64,000 nucleotides of DNA from JBBIRG01 sp964410965. GTDB lineage: Bacteria > CLD3 > SB21 > JBBIRG01. Position 1 is the stretch's first letter, and each line of letters begins with the position of its first letter. The stretch covers positions 62,001 to 126,000 of the forward strand of contig CAYPIY010000009.1 in NCBI GenBank assembly GCA_964410965.1, read 5' to 3'. The notes below the pieces were generated by a model that had not been told where the DNA came from, made no database searches, and was given only the letters and a program-made list of their open reading frames with translations. Made by a program: the position numbers and the translations under genes. Shown here piece after piece: positions 9,780-18,034 of the stretch.

Positions 9780-10288
9780 TTACTGAAATACTCTTTCCTG
9801 TAAGCGATATAATCCTCTTTCAGCATCGGACGGATCACATCAGCGAGTTCGCCCAGATCGTCCTGAAAATAATTTGAGACATGAATTAGCTTGTGTTCGC
9901 TGTTGATCCGAATGTCAAAATCAACATTGATTCCGTCTTCGACCCTGTCATTAATATATTGATTTCCGAGTTCCGCAAGAGGAAAACCGGAAAGAAACCG
10001 TTTCATCTTCTTTGTTTCATCGGGCCGCAGCGAGCGGGCCTGGATTGTTTGCTTTCCGTTCAGGTCATCGTGAATAGTTACAAGGCTGTCCGCGGTCAGG
10101 ATCGTCTGATACTGAACCCTGCCGAAATAGTAACTCTTTATGATGATCCTGTAACTTTTAACCGGGTCCGGATTCAAGGACTGTTTCCCGCTATGATGGG
10201 TGGTTGCGGAATACCTGACCGGTTTACAGACAATGATCTGCGTTATCGCAATACAGGCGATCACTAACGCTGCATAACGTGTTGCCAA
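9776..10288 (-). CDS. Hypothetical membrane-anchored or secreted protein, TTG start, coupled to upstream gene
   Basis: An unrecognised 170-residue protein. The open frame extends upstream to 10492 but that part overlaps the preceding gene and reads as out-of-frame sequence. I place the start at the TTG at 10288 because GGAG sits seven bases before it and the preceding gene's TGA (10292-10290) is one base away, which is typical of translational coupling. The N-terminus then becomes one hydrophobic helix (ALVIACIAITQIIV), a signal anchor or uncleaved signal. The rest is soluble and mixed alpha/beta (VKSYRIIIKSYYFGRVQYQ, GINVDFDIRINSEHKLIHV). It contains no cysteine cluster or catalytic motif that I recognise. 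Function unknown. Confidence 0.7.
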   Translation of the reverse strand: MATRYAALVIACIAITQIIVCKPVRYSATTHHSGKQSLNPDPVKSYRIIIKSYYFGRVQYQTILTADSLVTIHDDLNGKQTIQARSLRPDETKKMKRFLSGFPLAELGNQYINDRVEDGINVDFDIRINSEHKLIHVSNYFQDDLGELADVIRPMLKEDYIAYRKEYFSK

Positions 10289-10289
10289 A

Positions 10290-10661
10290 TCAATTCTCCG
10301 CGTAGGCGAAACATGTGAACCCTCCACAATCTTTGCATACAACTTCATAATCATAATACGCGTCGCCGGACATCGGATGCACGCAACCCTGAAGCGCGAT
10401 GACCAGAACTTTTTTGCTTTTGCAGTACCCACAGACGGTTTTCGGCAGGTCACGTTCAAGCACTCGCAGATAATCCATCCCGGGATGTTCAAGAGGCGGT
10501 AACCCGGTTCCGTGGTACCATTCCTGCATCTCGAATTCGGTTTTCACGCACGGCTCATTGTCAGTCGTATAGAATTTCTTTGTGACGTTAAGGATAGGCT
10601 TCTTTGAGCGGCAAACGGACGGACTGCTCATGGGACCGGTTATGTACTCAATGTCGTTCAT
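10290..10661 (-). CDS. Hypothetical zinc-ribbon-like small protein
   Basis: A 123-residue protein with two CxxC pairs near the C-terminus (VCGYC and CKDCGG) flanking a histidine (GCVHPMSG), which looks like a zinc ribbon. No signal peptide is visible. AAAGGAAC precedes the ATG at a good distance. It is coupled to the following TTG-started gene. I do not recognise the family. The metal-binding suggestion is from cysteine spacing only. Confidence 0.65.
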   Translation of the reverse strand: MNDIEYITGPMSSPSVCRSKKPILNVTKKFYTTDNEPCVKTEFEMQEWYHGTGLPPLEHPGMDYLRVLERDLPKTVCGYCKSKKVLVIALQGCVHPMSGDAYYDYEVVCKDCGGFTCFAYAEN

Positions 10662-10990
10662 ATTGCATTGTTCCTTTTATTTTTTTTGTTTTTTTTGATA
10701 CGCCCATCCGTTTCGCCCACGGAGCTGCTACGAAAGAGCACGCAGTCCCATAAATTAACTCGTCGGTTCGAGTACGTTGAAGGCGGTAACGAGAACAAGC
10801 GAGTGATCAATAAAAGAAAATCCCGGATTTTTGATGTGTCATTTTCTGCCAGATTTGGATACATCCCAATATTTCATTCGTCAGTCTGTACCACTTTTGC
10901 ACCTCTGTCATTTCTTGATCCATCGCTTATCCCGATGCGGCATTTTTTTCATTCATACCAAAAATTGACATGAAGCGACACAGGATTTTT
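10662..10990. other. Intergenic stretch without a supported gene
   Basis: This 329-base spacer lies between the two minus-strand units. Short open frames exist on both strands (for example 10668-10973 plus) but lack ribosome sites and protein-like composition. A GGTTCGAGT string near 10760 looks like a tRNA T-loop, but no acceptor or T-stem pairs around it. I see no RNA gene or mobile element here. Confidence 0.5.
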
Positions 10991-11593
10991 TTATTCCTTT
11001 TTATCCGCTCTGTCGAGGTTCATCGGAATGCCGGTCAGTTTTTCTATGGGCAACGGCCACATGCCGTATGACTCGAGATTGCGCATCGCTTCAAGCGGTG
11101 AAACATTCCGAAACTTAACCTGATAACCCGCATGGACCATGGCCGCGCGGCCGCCGGAAGTGCAATGCAGAAGTATAAAGCCTTCCGTGGACTTGTGAAT
11201 CCGGTCCAGCGTATCCAGCAATGCCGGCCTGTAGGGATAAGCCGCTCCGCTGACAGGCATCTGCTTATAGGGAATGTTCAGCGTCCGGAGCAATGAATCT
11301 TCGTCAAAATGAACCAGCGCGCGGTTGTTCATCTCGTCGTATCCGCGTACATTACAGACATACGTGACCCCGATCGACGCCAACCCTTTACATTCCTCCT
11401 CATTCGGTTGTCCGGCGATGATAAAACGTTCAAATTTTTTACTTCTTTCCATATTGGCAGGCATACCCGGACTTTTTTTCACAATTACTGTCTCGGTCTG
11501 GACATTTGACGAAAAAGTCCCGCATCCCGTAATGTCAGTCAGTATGAATAAAAGCAATAATGTTAATGACGCCCTGAAATCAATCCGTTTCAT
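10991..11593 (-). CDS. Lipoprotein with DUF442-like/dual-specificity phosphatase fold
   Basis: A 200-residue predicted lipoprotein. I start it at the ATG at 11593, preceded by AAGGGAA, rather than 26 codons upstream, because this places a signal peptide and lipobox (DITGC, C24) at the N-terminus. The mature part resembles cysteine phosphatases of the DUF442/beta-lactamase-hydrolase-like type: FIIAGQPNEEECKGLASIGV, then NVRGYDE, then the P-loop LLHCTSGGRAAMV (H143, C144, R149). The loop has four residues between Cys and Arg, as in DUF442, rather than the usual five. It probably faces the periplasm. Activity and substrate are unknown. Confidence 0.75.
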   Translation of the reverse strand: MKRIDFRASLTLLLLFILTDITGCGTFSSNVQTETVIVKKSPGMPANMERSKKFERFIIAGQPNEEECKGLASIGVTYVCNVRGYDEMNNRALVHFDEDSLLRTLNIPYKQMPVSGAAYPYRPALLDTLDRIHKSTEGFILLHCTSGGRAAMVHAGYQVKFRNVSPLEAMRNLESYGMWPLPIEKLTGIPMNLDRADKKE

Positions 11594-11732
11594 ATGAATT
11601 CCCTTGGTTTGAATTGGACGATAAGTTAAGCTATTCCTGATGAATTTCAAAACAGAAAAATTATATCTCACATTCTGATTGCCTTTTAATTACCTCAACG
11701 CTGCCTGACAATTTTCAGGCTTCATATTGGTA

Positions 11733-11761
11733 TTGATTTTGCACTCAGAAATGGATATTAT
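11733..11761 (+). promoter_or_regulatory. Sigma-70-type promoter of recO-lpt-rpoN operon
   Basis: TTGATT (11733-11738), a 17-base spacer and TATTAT (11756-11761) lie 34 bases before the recO ATG. Spacing and hexamers are near consensus. A 6-bp hairpin (11703-11720) lies just upstream. Confidence 0.55.
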
Positions 11762-11795
11762 CATCTAAGCAAAATGTACGCCAAAAAAGACTGAA

Positions 11796-12551
11796 ATGGC
11801 CATATTAAAAAGTGACGGAATTGTTTTAAAAAGCATTCCCTACGGTGAATCAAGCAAAATTGTGACCATTTTAACCAGAGATCACGGAAAGGTGACCATG
11901 CTGGCCCGGGGGGCAAGAGATACCCGGAGCAAATTCGGGGGTTCGCTGGAATTGTTTAACCTGATCAGCATGATTTATTACGAAAAGGAATCCCGGGAAA
12001 TCCAGTATTTGTCCGAAGTATCCATCATCGAACATTTTTTCGAAATCCGCAATCAGGCCGAACGGCTGATGGCTGCGATATCCGTTCTTGAAATCGCAAA
12101 CCGGTCGGTCCATGGAAACGAAGATTGCCACGCGATTTACGAACTGGTCGCCAGAGTGCTCGGATATCTCAATAAAAAGGACAAACCCGTTCCGAACCCC
12201 GTCCTGTACTTTATGATTCAGGTGTCCGAACTATTAGGATTCCGAATCGAAGCCGTGCACTGCCCCGACTGCGAGGACGTGATGAATCACCCGGAGCATT
12301 TTTTCCATATCGAGCGGGGACGGATCGTCTGCAGACAATGCCCCGTACAGCCGTCCATGTTCAGTTTTCCAGTTTCAAGGGAAGCAGTCGGCGTCCTGAG
12401 ACAACTTATACAATCACGCGGCAACGGCATTGATAATATGATCATCTCAAGACAGGCGCAGCAGGAATTATTCGCGGCCGTATTAAACCATCTGCAGTAC
12501 CATGTGGAGGAAATCCGGCATTTGAACACCTTACCCATTCAGAAATCATGA
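11796..12551 (+). CDS. recO: DNA repair protein RecO
   Basis: A 251-residue RecO of normal length. It has the N-terminal OB fold (GIVLKSIPYGESSKIVTILT, then GKVTMLARGARDTRS), a helical middle, and a four-cysteine zinc site (C156, C159, C179, C182: HCPDC and VCRQC). RecO loads RecA onto SSB-coated gaps with RecR. The stop codon overlaps the lptC start by four bases (ATGA), so the two are translationally coupled. recO is thus the first gene of the LPS-export operon. No recR is nearby. Confidence 0.93.
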   Translation: MAILKSDGIVLKSIPYGESSKIVTILTRDHGKVTMLARGARDTRSKFGGSLELFNLISMIYYEKESREIQYLSEVSIIEHFFEIRNQAERLMAAISVLEIANRSVHGNEDCHAIYELVARVLGYLNKKDKPVPNPVLYFMIQVSELLGFRIEAVHCPDCEDVMNHPEHFFHIERGRIVCRQCPVQPSMFSFPVSREAVGVLRQLIQSRGNGIDNMIISRQAQQELFAAVLNHLQYHVEEIRHLNTLPIQKS

Positions 12552-13171
12552 CTTTTCGTTACTTCATTTTGCTCATCGTCTTGACCGCCGCCTGCGAAGC
12601 CATACCCGACGAATCCGAATTCCAGGTGAATATTTCAGACCGCCCGAACCAGGAAGGGTGGGACTCGGAAGTCATCGTGACCCGGGACGGCGTTACCGAA
12701 ATGATCCTGAAATACCATCACATGCTCCGGTGGGATCAGCGGCAGCAGACGTCTTTCAGCGGCGGACTGACCATCGACCTGTATGAAAAAGGCACCCATA
12801 CGGCGGTGTTGACTTCCGACAGCGGTATGATGCGGCCCTCGGCGAATGAAATGGTCGCTGTGGGCAACGTGGTGGTGATATCTGACAGCGGGGTCTCACT
12901 GCGGTCCCGGAAATTATTCTGGGACGAGCCGTTAAAAAAGGTACGCGCGGAAGGTTTCGTGCAGATCACCACTCAGGAGGACACGCTGTACGGATATGAT
13001 TTTGAGTCCGACCGCGACCTGAAAAACTGGAAAATCAAACGCGCTTACGGACAGTCCGCCAAAGACGTGGACATAAGAACCGGCACCGTTCGGTCGCGTT
13101 CAGCCGACGATGACGAGAAATCCCGTCAGCTGGATGAAGGCGTCAAAGATATCCTGAAGGAAGAACCATAA
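12548..13171 (+). CDS. lptC: LptC-like LPS export lipoprotein
   Basis: A 207-residue protein with a short hydrophobic N-terminus ending in a lipobox (LTAAC, C16), so it is anchored as a lipoprotein rather than by the single TM of E. coli LptC. The body has LptC/YrbK-like features: DSGMMRPSANEMVAVGNVVVIS and GVSLRSRKLFWDEPLKKVRAE. It continues as a beta-jellyroll-like sequence (DTLYGYDFESDRDLKNWKI). The C-terminal ~25 residues are charged. In the Lpt bridge, LptC passes lipopolysaccharide from LptB2FG to LptA. The neighbours (lptA, lptB, rpoN) support the assignment. It overlaps recO by four bases. Confidence 0.85.
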   Translation: MTFRYFILLIVLTAACEAIPDESEFQVNISDRPNQEGWDSEVIVTRDGVTEMILKYHHMLRWDQRQQTSFSGGLTIDLYEKGTHTAVLTSDSGMMRPSANEMVAVGNVVVISDSGVSLRSRKLFWDEPLKKVRAEGFVQITTQEDTLYGYDFESDRDLKNWKIKRAYGQSAKDVDIRTGTVRSRSADDDEKSRQLDEGVKDILKEEP

Positions 13172-13199
13172 AACCTGTAAACACCGCACTGTAATCATT

Positions 13200-14468
13200 A
13201 TGACCGATTTTAGAAAAAAATCACTGCCTCAACGGATATCCAGTCTGAACCCGGTAACAGTATTGCTGAACATCATCCTCGCTGCCTGGCTGATCGCACC
13301 TCACTGGTTCTTCCTTCATTCCCAGAATCTGGATTCGCTCAGCAGGTCCACGGCTTCCAGGGAAACCTACAAACCGCTGAGGCTAGAAAGAGCCGACGAG
13401 GTAGAGCAGCAGACGATTGACGGAAAAGACGTGATGAAGGCATCCGGATCGGTCCGGTTTTCCCAGGATACCTTGTCCGCCCAAAGCGATCAGGCGGCGT
13501 TCTTCCGTGACCGGCAGATCGCGCTGCTGATCGGCCATGTGGTACTTCACGACCAGCACCGGTGGATATTCAGCGAGCGCGCCCGGTATTACGCCAGGCA
13601 GAAAAAAGCGGTCTGTGAAGGCAATGTGCTTTTCGTGGACGGCCGGACCACGCTTGTCGCCGACTCGCTTGTATATTATCAGAATATCGAACAGCTGTAC
13701 GCGCAGGGCCGCGTGGTGATCTACGACAGCGTTGAATCCGCTACGAGTTACGGCCGTGAGGGTTTTTACGACGTCAAAAAGAAATACTCCTCCGCCAGGG
13801 GCGATCCGTACCTCATTCAGTATGATTCAGCTTATTATGAGGGACAGAATATCGCGCGACTGACACGCAACCTGCCCTCGCCGCCATCAAAAGACAGCCT
13901 CGGCAATCCAAAACGGTACAAACCAGAAGACCAGATCACCATCCATGGACAGTTCGTCGAATCGTATATCGACAGCCACCTTGTATATGTCCGGGACAGC
14001 GTCATTTTCACCCGTGATAAACTGACCGCAAAGGCCGATCACGCTGTTTATCATACTAAGAACGAGCTCCTTACGATGACCCAAGAACCTGTGGCCGTTT
14101 ACGACAAGAGTGACATCTCGGGCGAAGTCATCGCCGTACAGTTTGTCAAAAGGGAGGTTGATCGCATCTCCGTCACCGCCGAAGCGGTCGCGACCACCGA
14201 AGCAGATTCGCTGACCGGAAAGCGGAACCGCCTGAGCGCGAAATCCATCGTCATGAATATCGAAAAGCGGAAAATGAAAACGATGGTCGCCGAAGGCAAC
14301 GCGTACAACCGGTATTATCTGGAAAGCGGCGAAGGCGCCAATGAGATGTCGGGCCCGAAAATCACCCTTTTTTTTGACGATGACTCCAAGCTGAGAAATT
14401 TCATTGTCACCGGCGGAACGGAAGGCACTTATTATCCGAAAAAATTTGAATATTTGATAAAAAAATAG
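13200..14468 (+). CDS. lptA: LptA/OstA-family LPS transport protein (long form)
   Basis: A 422-residue OstA-like protein with an N-terminal hydrophobic segment (about 20-40, VTVLLNIILAAWLIAPHWFF). OstA-type beta repeats follow: MKASGSVRFSQDTLSAQSDQ, KAVCEGNVLFVDGRTTLVAD, LYAQGRVVIYDS, and again TVAEGNAYNRYY near the C-terminus. It is more than twice the length of E. coli LptA (185 residues) and seems to contain two OstA modules, as is common in FCB-group bacteria. It would form the periplasmic bridge for LPS. It sits 28 bases after lptC and before lptB. It could also be named an LptD-N-like protein, since there is no beta-barrel domain. Confidence 0.8.
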   Translation: MTDFRKKSLPQRISSLNPVTVLLNIILAAWLIAPHWFFLHSQNLDSLSRSTASRETYKPLRLERADEVEQQTIDGKDVMKASGSVRFSQDTLSAQSDQAAFFRDRQIALLIGHVVLHDQHRWIFSERARYYARQKKAVCEGNVLFVDGRTTLVADSLVYYQNIEQLYAQGRVVIYDSVESATSYGREGFYDVKKKYSSARGDPYLIQYDSAYYEGQNIARLTRNLPSPPSKDSLGNPKRYKPEDQITIHGQFVESYIDSHLVYVRDSVIFTRDKLTAKADHAVYHTKNELLTMTQEPVAVYDKSDISGEVIAVQFVKREVDRISVTAEAVATTEADSLTGKRNRLSAKSIVMNIEKRKMKTMVAEGNAYNRYYLESGEGANEMSGPKITLFFDDDSKLRNFIVTGGTEGTYYPKKFEYLIKK

Positions 14469-14505
14469 AACATTACGCGGGCTAAACGTAAATGACTGAA
14501 ATAGA

Positions 14506-15297
14506 GTGAATCAAATGGAACCAAACCCGGATCAGACTGGATCTAATCACGTTGAGGAGCCCGCCGCCGAAAAAACAATTCTCCGTGCGGAAGGGCTGAT
14601 GAAAAAGTACGGCGGCCGCAAAGTCGTGGACGGCGTTGATATCTCCGTCGGGCAGGGCGAGATCGTGGGATTGCTGGGACCGAACGGGGCCGGCAAAACC
14701 ACCACCTTTTACATGATTACCGGCATGATTCGCCCGAACCACGGGGATATTTTTTTCGGAAAAAAAAATATCCGGCGCATGGCAATGTACCGCCGCGCCC
14801 GGATGGGAATCGGCTATCTATCGCAGGAAGCATCGATTTTCCGGAAGCTTACCGTCGAGCAGAATATCATGGCTGTCCTGCAGGCTCTTCCTCTCTCACG
14901 GCACGCGCGGATTGAACGGCTGGACCTTCTGATGAACGAAATGTCGATTACCCGAATCGCCCGCTCGAAGGGCTATACTCTTTCCGGCGGTGAAAGGCGG
15001 CGTACCGAAATCGCACGGGCACTCGCCGCTCAGCCCAAATTTCTGCTCCTGGACGAACCCTTCGCTGGCATCGATCCCATCGCTGTCGAGGACATCCAGT
15101 CTATCATAAAAAACCTGCGGAGCCGGAATATCGGAATCCTCATTACCGATCATAATGTGCATGAGACGCTGGCGATTACGGATCACGCATACCTGCTTTT
15201 TGACGGCAAAGTGTTGAAAAGCGGCACGTCCGGTTACCTTGCCGAAGACCCTGAAGCGCGGAAGCTCTACCTCGGCGAACAATTCCAGCTGCGATAA
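14506..15297 (+). CDS. lptB: LPS export ABC transporter ATPase LptB
   Basis: A 263-residue ABC ATPase. Walker A GPNGAGKT (58-65), Q-loop SQE (106-108), signature LSGGE (159-163), Walker B FLLLDEP (179-185) and switch histidine H216 are all present. LptB family features are GYLSQEASIFRKLTVEQNI and the C-terminal YLAEDPEARKLYLGEQF. It powers LPS extraction from the inner membrane with LptFG, which are not in this window. The frame opens with GTG at 14506, with an ATG nine bases later; the first ~25 residues are a non-conserved extension. It lies directly between lptA and rpoN, the order seen in many Gram-negative genomes. Confidence 0.96.
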   Translation: MNQMEPNPDQTGSNHVEEPAAEKTILRAEGLMKKYGGRKVVDGVDISVGQGEIVGLLGPNGAGKTTTFYMITGMIRPNHGDIFFGKKNIRRMAMYRRARMGIGYLSQEASIFRKLTVEQNIMAVLQALPLSRHARIERLDLLMNEMSITRIARSKGYTLSGGERRRTEIARALAAQPKFLLLDEPFAGIDPIAVEDIQSIIKNLRSRNIGILITDHNVHETLAITDHAYLLFDGKVLKSGTSGYLAEDPEARKLYLGEQFQLR

Positions 15298-15318
15298 CAG
15301 GAAAATACGACATCCCTC

Positions 15319-16959
15319 ATGGCGCACTCCCTCAAACAAACCCTCTCCCAGCAGATGAAGCTGACCCCTCAGCAGGTTATGCTGTCCAGCCTTCTGCAAT
15401 TACCGCTGCTCGCGCTTGAGCAGAAACTGAAGCAGGAAATCGAACTGAATCCCCTGCTTGAAGAATCCCTTGAACTGGACACCGAACCCGAACTGGAGCA
15501 GGAAGAAAAGCCGGAACTGAAAACGGAGGAGGAAAGGCCCGATAATCCGAGTGAGGAACTAAGCCTGGAAAAAACGCTTCAGGAAAAGGCGCTCGCCGAA
15601 GACAAGGAAATTGACTGGGGTGAAGTGCTGAACGATGACAGGCATTTCGAGGCCCGCGCCCCGAGAGACCCCTCCCCGGACGAGGAAACCGACTGGACCC
15701 CGCCCTCCAGGATCACACTCGCCGATTATCTTCTGGAACAGCTTCGTTTCACAGCCCTTACGGAACCTGAAAAGGAAATCGGCGAGTACATCATCTGGAA
15801 TATCAACGAAGTCGGATATCTGGTTTATAACGATACTTCCGAAACCGCAAGGGATATCGAGTCCTTCAGTTCCCATTCGACGGATGACGGCGTCCTGATC
15901 GCGGATGAGAACACTGTGCATGAGTACGGAAAACCGGCAGAGGAAATCCCCGAACAAACGGCCCTTTCAACCTCTTCGGGAAAAAATCACGATCCTGCCT
16001 TTTCCGTGGCTGCGGACCTGAATGCCGATCCGCAAAAAGTGCTCATGGTTCTCGAAATCATCCAGACATTCGACCCGCCCGGCATTGCCGCCAGGAATCT
16101 CCGCGAATGCCTGCTGATACAGCTCCGGCAGCGCCTGAAAGGATACTACGACTCCGGCACTTCCGTGTCCGTCCGGATTATTGAGGAGGCTTACGATGAT
16201 TTCATCCACAGACGGTACGATAAAATCCAGAAACAACTTCAGCTGAATCCGGCGGAACTGAAACCGGCCATACTCGAAATCCTGTCCCTGAACCCGAAAC
16301 CCGGTGAAGGGTATGTCGTGCCCGAACAGAATTATATCGTTCCGGACCTTATTGTCAGGCGGGTTCATGACGATCTCGAGATCCTGCTTAACGATCATTC
16401 CGTTCCCCATCTCCGCATCAATCACGCGTACAGGCGGATGATGATGGAAAAAAGCAAAACGGACAGGGACGCACGGGAATTCCTGAAGAACAAGCTCGAG
16501 TCCGCCAAGTGGCTGATCAATTCTTTGTACCGCAGGCGTGACACGATCCGCCGGACCATGCAGGCGATTGCAGACATCCAGAAGGAATTCTTTATCCGGG
16601 GAACCGAATTTCTAAAGCCGATGAAGCTTGAGGATGTGGCGAAAATCATTCAAATGGACATATCCACAGTCAGCCGGGCAACTAACGGAAAATATGTCCA
16701 GACCGACTACGGGATTTTTGAACTGAAATACTTTTTCTCCACCGGGATGGCATCCTCGGACGGCGATGATGTATCTACCCGGCAAATCAAGGATACGCTG
16801 AGAAGCATCATCGAAACGGAGGACAAGGCGCATCCGCTGAGCGACGATGAACTGGCCCAGGAACTGGGCAAGAAAGGGTTTCCCATCGCCCGGCGGACCG
16901 TCGCCAAATACCGCGAGCAGATCCGGATCCCCGCGGCACGTTTCAGGAAAGCGTTGTAA
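15319..16959 (+). CDS. rpoN: RNA polymerase sigma-54 factor
   Basis: A 546-residue RpoN. The glutamine-rich region I (QTLSQQMKLTPQQVM and LELKQEIELNPLLEE-like repeats) contacts polymerase and activators. An acidic region II (about 50-90 and 120-230) follows. The core-binding domain includes FDPPGIAARNLRECL. The HTH (KLEDVAKIIQMDISTVSRAT) and the RpoN box ARRTVAKYRE (524-533) bind the -24 element. It directs transcription from -24/-12 promoters and needs an AAA+ activator; none is present in this window. Region II carries an unusually long insertion with acidic residues around 175-230. Confidence 0.97.
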   Translation: MAHSLKQTLSQQMKLTPQQVMLSSLLQLPLLALEQKLKQEIELNPLLEESLELDTEPELEQEEKPELKTEEERPDNPSEELSLEKTLQEKALAEDKEIDWGEVLNDDRHFEARAPRDPSPDEETDWTPPSRITLADYLLEQLRFTALTEPEKEIGEYIIWNINEVGYLVYNDTSETARDIESFSSHSTDDGVLIADENTVHEYGKPAEEIPEQTALSTSSGKNHDPAFSVAADLNADPQKVLMVLEIIQTFDPPGIAARNLRECLLIQLRQRLKGYYDSGTSVSVRIIEEAYDDFIHRRYDKIQKQLQLNPAELKPAILEILSLNPKPGEGYVVPEQNYIVPDLIVRRVHDDLEILLNDHSVPHLRINHAYRRMMMEKSKTDRDAREFLKNKLESAKWLINSLYRRRDTIRRTMQAIADIQKEFFIRGTEFLKPMKLEDVAKIIQMDISTVSRATNGKYVQTDYGIFELKYFFSTGMASSDGDDVSTRQIKDTLRSIIETEDKAHPLSDDELAQELGKKGFPIARRTVAKYREQIRIPAARFRKAL

Positions 16960-16992
16960 ATTTCTGCATCTATATTTTAAAACAGGAGCGTT

Positions 16993-17919
16993 ATGCGGAT
17001 AGTAGTCACCGGAGGAGCCGGATTCTTGGGCTCCCACTTATGCGATCATTTACTTGCAACGGACCATGAAGTCATTTGCATTGACAATCTGATCACAGGA
17101 AATGTCGCGAATATCGAACATATCCGGTCAGAGAAATTCGTATTTATTCATTATGACGTCACCAATTATTTGTATGTCGACGGCCCGGTGGATTTCGTCC
17201 TGCATTTCGCGAGTCCGGCCAGCCCGATCGATTATCTTGAATTGCCGATACAAACACTAAAGGTCGGTTCGCTCGGAACGCACAAGGCGCTGGGATTGGC
17301 AAAAAACAAAAAAGCCGGATTCCTTCTGGCCTCTACATCCGAAGTGTACGGCGATCCGCTGATCAATCCCCAGCACGAGGCGTACTGGGGCAATGTCAAC
17401 CCCGTCGGACCCCGCGGCGTTTACGATGAAGCGAAAAGGTTCGCCGAAGCGATGACCATGGCGTATCACACGTTCCACCAGGTTAACACCCGGATCGTGA
17501 GAATATTCAACACCTACGGCCCGCGCATGCGCCCGAACGACGGACGCGTCGTCCCGACGTTCATCAACCAGGCCCTGCGGAACGAACCGATCACCGTATT
17601 CGGAGAAGGCCAGCAGACGCGCTCATTTTGCTTTGTCAGCGACCTTATCGACGGCATTTATAAACTCATGCTGTCCGGAGAGCACCATCCGACGAATATC
17701 GGCAATCCCCACGAAATGACGGTTCTTGAATTCGCGCGTCTCATCATCGAACTTACGGACAGCAAAAGCGAGATCATTTACAAACCGTTACCCACCGACG
17801 ATCCCACCGTCCGGCGCCCGGACATCTCAAAAGCGAAGAAAAGCCTGGGCTGGGAACCTAAAGTTCATATCCGCGAAGGACTGAAGCGAACGATTGAGTT
17901 TTTCAAAAGGAAGGGATAA
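16993..17919 (+). CDS. uxs: UDP-glucuronate decarboxylase (UDP-xylose synthase)
   Basis: A 308-residue extended SDR enzyme. It has the Rossmann motif TGGAGFLG (6-13), D31 for the NAD ribose, HFASPASP (71-78), the catalytic STSEVYGDP segment (S114/T115, E117), and Y144/K148 in RGVYDEAKR. R-rich VRIFNTYGPRMRPNDGRVV and GEGQQTRSFCFVSDLI are characteristic of UXS rather than UDP-glucose epimerase. It converts UDP-glucuronate to UDP-xylose, a donor for cell-surface glycans. No other nucleotide-sugar genes lie next to it. An AGGAGCG site precedes the ATG. Confidence 0.9.
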   Translation: MRIVVTGGAGFLGSHLCDHLLATDHEVICIDNLITGNVANIEHIRSEKFVFIHYDVTNYLYVDGPVDFVLHFASPASPIDYLELPIQTLKVGSLGTHKALGLAKNKKAGFLLASTSEVYGDPLINPQHEAYWGNVNPVGPRGVYDEAKRFAEAMTMAYHTFHQVNTRIVRIFNTYGPRMRPNDGRVVPTFINQALRNEPITVFGEGQQTRSFCFVSDLIDGIYKLMLSGEHHPTNIGNPHEMTVLEFARLIIELTDSKSEIIYKPLPTDDPTVRRPDISKAKKSLGWEPKVHIREGLKRTIEFFKRKG

Positions 17920-18034
17920 TCCCCGGCTTTTTAAACAAAGATTTTTCATCTGTTCCGTTGCACTGAACAGCCCGAATCCTATGAAACAATTCATGCTGCC
18001 GTGCGTATTCTATAAATAAACAAAACCCCCGTTT

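Noticed and set aside
10668..10973. 101-codon plus-strand frame and a possible tRNA T-loop in the same spacer
   Set aside because: No ribosome site or protein-like pattern; T-loop-like GGTTCGAGT has no pairing stem or acceptor.
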